6,534 nucleotides of DNA from JACZQZ01 sp046756945 (GTDB taxonomy: Bacteria; Pseudomonadota; Alphaproteobacteria; Rhodospirillales; 2-02-FULL-58-16): contig JBHHXI010000155.1 in NCBI GenBank assembly GCA_046756945.1, positions 1 to 6,534 on the forward strand. Direction: 5' to 3'. Made by a program: the position numbers and the translations under genes. The notes beneath the pieces were generated by a model. That model searched no databases. It was not told the DNA's origin and was given only the letters and a program-made list of their open reading frames with translations. Below, one piece after another: positions 5,590 to 6,534 of the stretch. Numbering within the stretch: position 1 is the first letter of the stretch; each line of letters opens with the position of its first letter.

Positions 5590-6501
5590 ATGGCGGTCGA
5601 TTGGGATTTGAAAGCGCTGCGGGCCCGCACCAGGGACGCCAAGAGGCGGACCCTGCACGAAGCGGGTTCGCCGAACCGGGAAGAGATCGACCTTTACGGA
5701 AGGTTCCTTCTCGAGGCCTTCCCCGGGCGGAAACCTCCGTTGGACAAGCGCGTCGTCGTTCTCGGGATGACCCCGGCGCTGCGCCTCCTGGCCCATCGGC
5801 TGGGCTGCGAGGTCGTCTGCGTGGACAACAATGCGGCCTCGATCGAATACTTCCGCGACTGGAACCCGCCCGAATCATCGGAGACGGAAAGAATCGTCCA
5901 GGCCGACTGGTTGGACCTGGCCCGCGTTCTCGGCGGACGCGCCGACGCCATCCTGGGCGACGGGGTCTTCGGCAACGTGCTGTCCGTCGAAGACCACCAG
6001 GCGCTGCTGCGGGTGTTGAAAGATTCGGTCCCGGAAGACGGTGTCCTGATTTTTCGAAAAATTCTGATCCCCCGGTCCTTTTCCGTCCAGGAGAACGAAG
6101 CCGAACGGCTGCTTGAAAAATTCCGCACCGGCGGTCTGACGGAGGCCGAGTTCGGTTTCGCGATGCGGATCTGGGGAAGTTTCCACCATGCCTACGACCC
6201 AAAGACCTTTTTGCTGGACAACGGTCTTGTGTTTGAACGGTATGAAACATGGCTCGACGAAGGCGTGCTGAGCCGTGACGAGCACCGGGTGATCGAGCGG
6301 TATTATTTCGCCGGCCTCAACCTCGTACCGGCGCAGGATTTGTGGGAAAGCCTGCTGGCGGAGGCGGGTTTCCGGTTCCGGTGCGAGCCGCTGAAGGGAA
6401 AATCCTGGTACCGGTACTATCCGGTGTATTGCTGTCGCGTCGGACAAACCAAGCAGGCGTCCGGCGGCGCGGAAGGACCATCGAGGGGGCACACTCCATG
6501 A
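5590..6501 (+). CDS. Class I SAM-dependent methyltransferase of unassigned substrate, in the biotin operon
   Basis: A 303-residue soluble protein with a Rossmann methyltransferase layout. Motif I is VVVLGMTPALRLLA (55-68), the G-x-TP variant rather than the classical G-x-G-x-G. An acidic SAM-ribose residue follows, D79 in VVCVDNN, then QADWLDL (104-110, motif II/III region), ADAILGDGVFGNVL (118-131, motif IV region) and GVLIFRKILIP (151-161). The C-terminal half is rich in aromatic residues and ends near YRYYPVYCCRV. ATG 5590 is chosen because it is 7 bp after the bioA stop; the longer in-frame ATG at 5506 would overlap bioA by 77 bp. A good ribosome-binding site is not evident. It is not a recognisable BioC (malonyl-ACP methyltransferase), but its place after bioB-bioA suggests a linked role or read-through transcription. 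Its second half is visibly more AT-rich than the bio genes. The methyltransferase fold is well supported; the substrate is unknown. Confidence 0.75.
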   Translation: MAVDWDLKALRARTRDAKRRTLHEAGSPNREEIDLYGRFLLEAFPGRKPPLDKRVVVLGMTPALRLLAHRLGCEVVCVDNNAASIEYFRDWNPPESSETERIVQADWLDLARVLGGRADAILGDGVFGNVLSVEDHQALLRVLKDSVPEDGVLIFRKILIPRSFSVQENEAERLLEKFRTGGLTEAEFGFAMRIWGSFHHAYDPKTFLLDNGLVFERYETWLDEGVLSRDEHRVIERYYFAGLNLVPAQDLWESLLAEAGFRFRCEPLKGKSWYRYYPVYCCRVGQTKQASGGAEGPSRGHTP

Positions 6502-6534
6502 GTCCCGGGCGCGCCGGCAAAGGCCGGACCGGCA
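6498..6534 (+). CDS. Start of an unidentified downstream gene (cut by window edge)
   Basis: An ATG at 6498 overlaps the methyltransferase TGA as ATGA. It is preceded by a strong purine-rich ribosome-binding site, GAGGGGG (6483-6489), eight bases upstream. Twelve codons are visible (MSPGRAGKGRTG), basic and glycine-rich, and too few to identify. The coupling suggests co-expression with the methyltransferase. Confidence 0.6.
   Translation, partial: MSPGRAGKGRTG

Noticed and set aside
3795..5642. 615-codon minus-strand ORF antisense to bioB and bioA
   Set aside because: It is antisense to two genes with all catalytic residues intact. Long antisense frames are expected in GC-rich codon usage.
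5590..6501. Calling the methyltransferase BioC
   Set aside because: Motif I is G-x-TP rather than the BioC DxGCGxG type, the protein is longer than usual BioC, and no BioC-specific stretch was recognised. Only an analogous role is left open as a hypothesis.

Overview
The window is GC-rich, bacterial and densely coded. It looks like an alphaproteobacterium, possibly of the Rhodospirillales. That placement is an inference from the base composition, the protein wording and a biotin-operator-like site; nothing in the window proves it. Three blocks can be recognised.

Block 1 (1-668) is the 3' end of uvrA, the nucleotide-excision-repair ATPase, whose start lies before the window. Block 2 (669-1325) is a short accessory island between uvrA and the biotin genes. 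It holds a small MNT-type nucleotidyltransferase (781-1074), normally the antitoxin of a HEPN/MNT toxin-antitoxin pair. The HEPN partner appears to be missing: an overlapping start encodes only MPRDLVA before a stop. The rest of the island is about 250 bp without a credible gene but rich in hairpins and short repeats. A perfect 14-bp inverted repeat (709-722 and 1223-1236) brackets the antitoxin and this structured stretch.

Block 3 (1326-6534) is a biotin biosynthesis locus split into two divergent operons. On the minus strand, bioF (2003-3196) and bioD (1326-2006) are translationally coupled by a GTGA overlap. On the plus strand, bioB (3265-4287) and bioA (4284-5582) overlap by ATGA. They are followed at 7 bp by a gene for an unassigned class I SAM-dependent methyltransferase (5590-6501), which overlaps by ATGA the start of a further gene cut by the window edge. 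The 68-bp divergent spacer (3197-3264) carries the perfect palindrome GTATGCATAC, which shares the TAT..ATA core of the BioR operator.

Together BioF (KAPA synthase), BioA (DAPA aminotransferase), BioD (dethiobiotin synthetase) and BioB (biotin synthase) cover the whole late pathway from pimeloyl-ACP (or pimeloyl-CoA) to biotin, and every key catalytic residue looked for is present. No recognisable bioC, bioH or other pimeloyl-forming gene is visible. This makes the methyltransferase downstream of bioA the most interesting unassigned gene here. The second point of interest is the orphan MNT gene and its flanking repeats.
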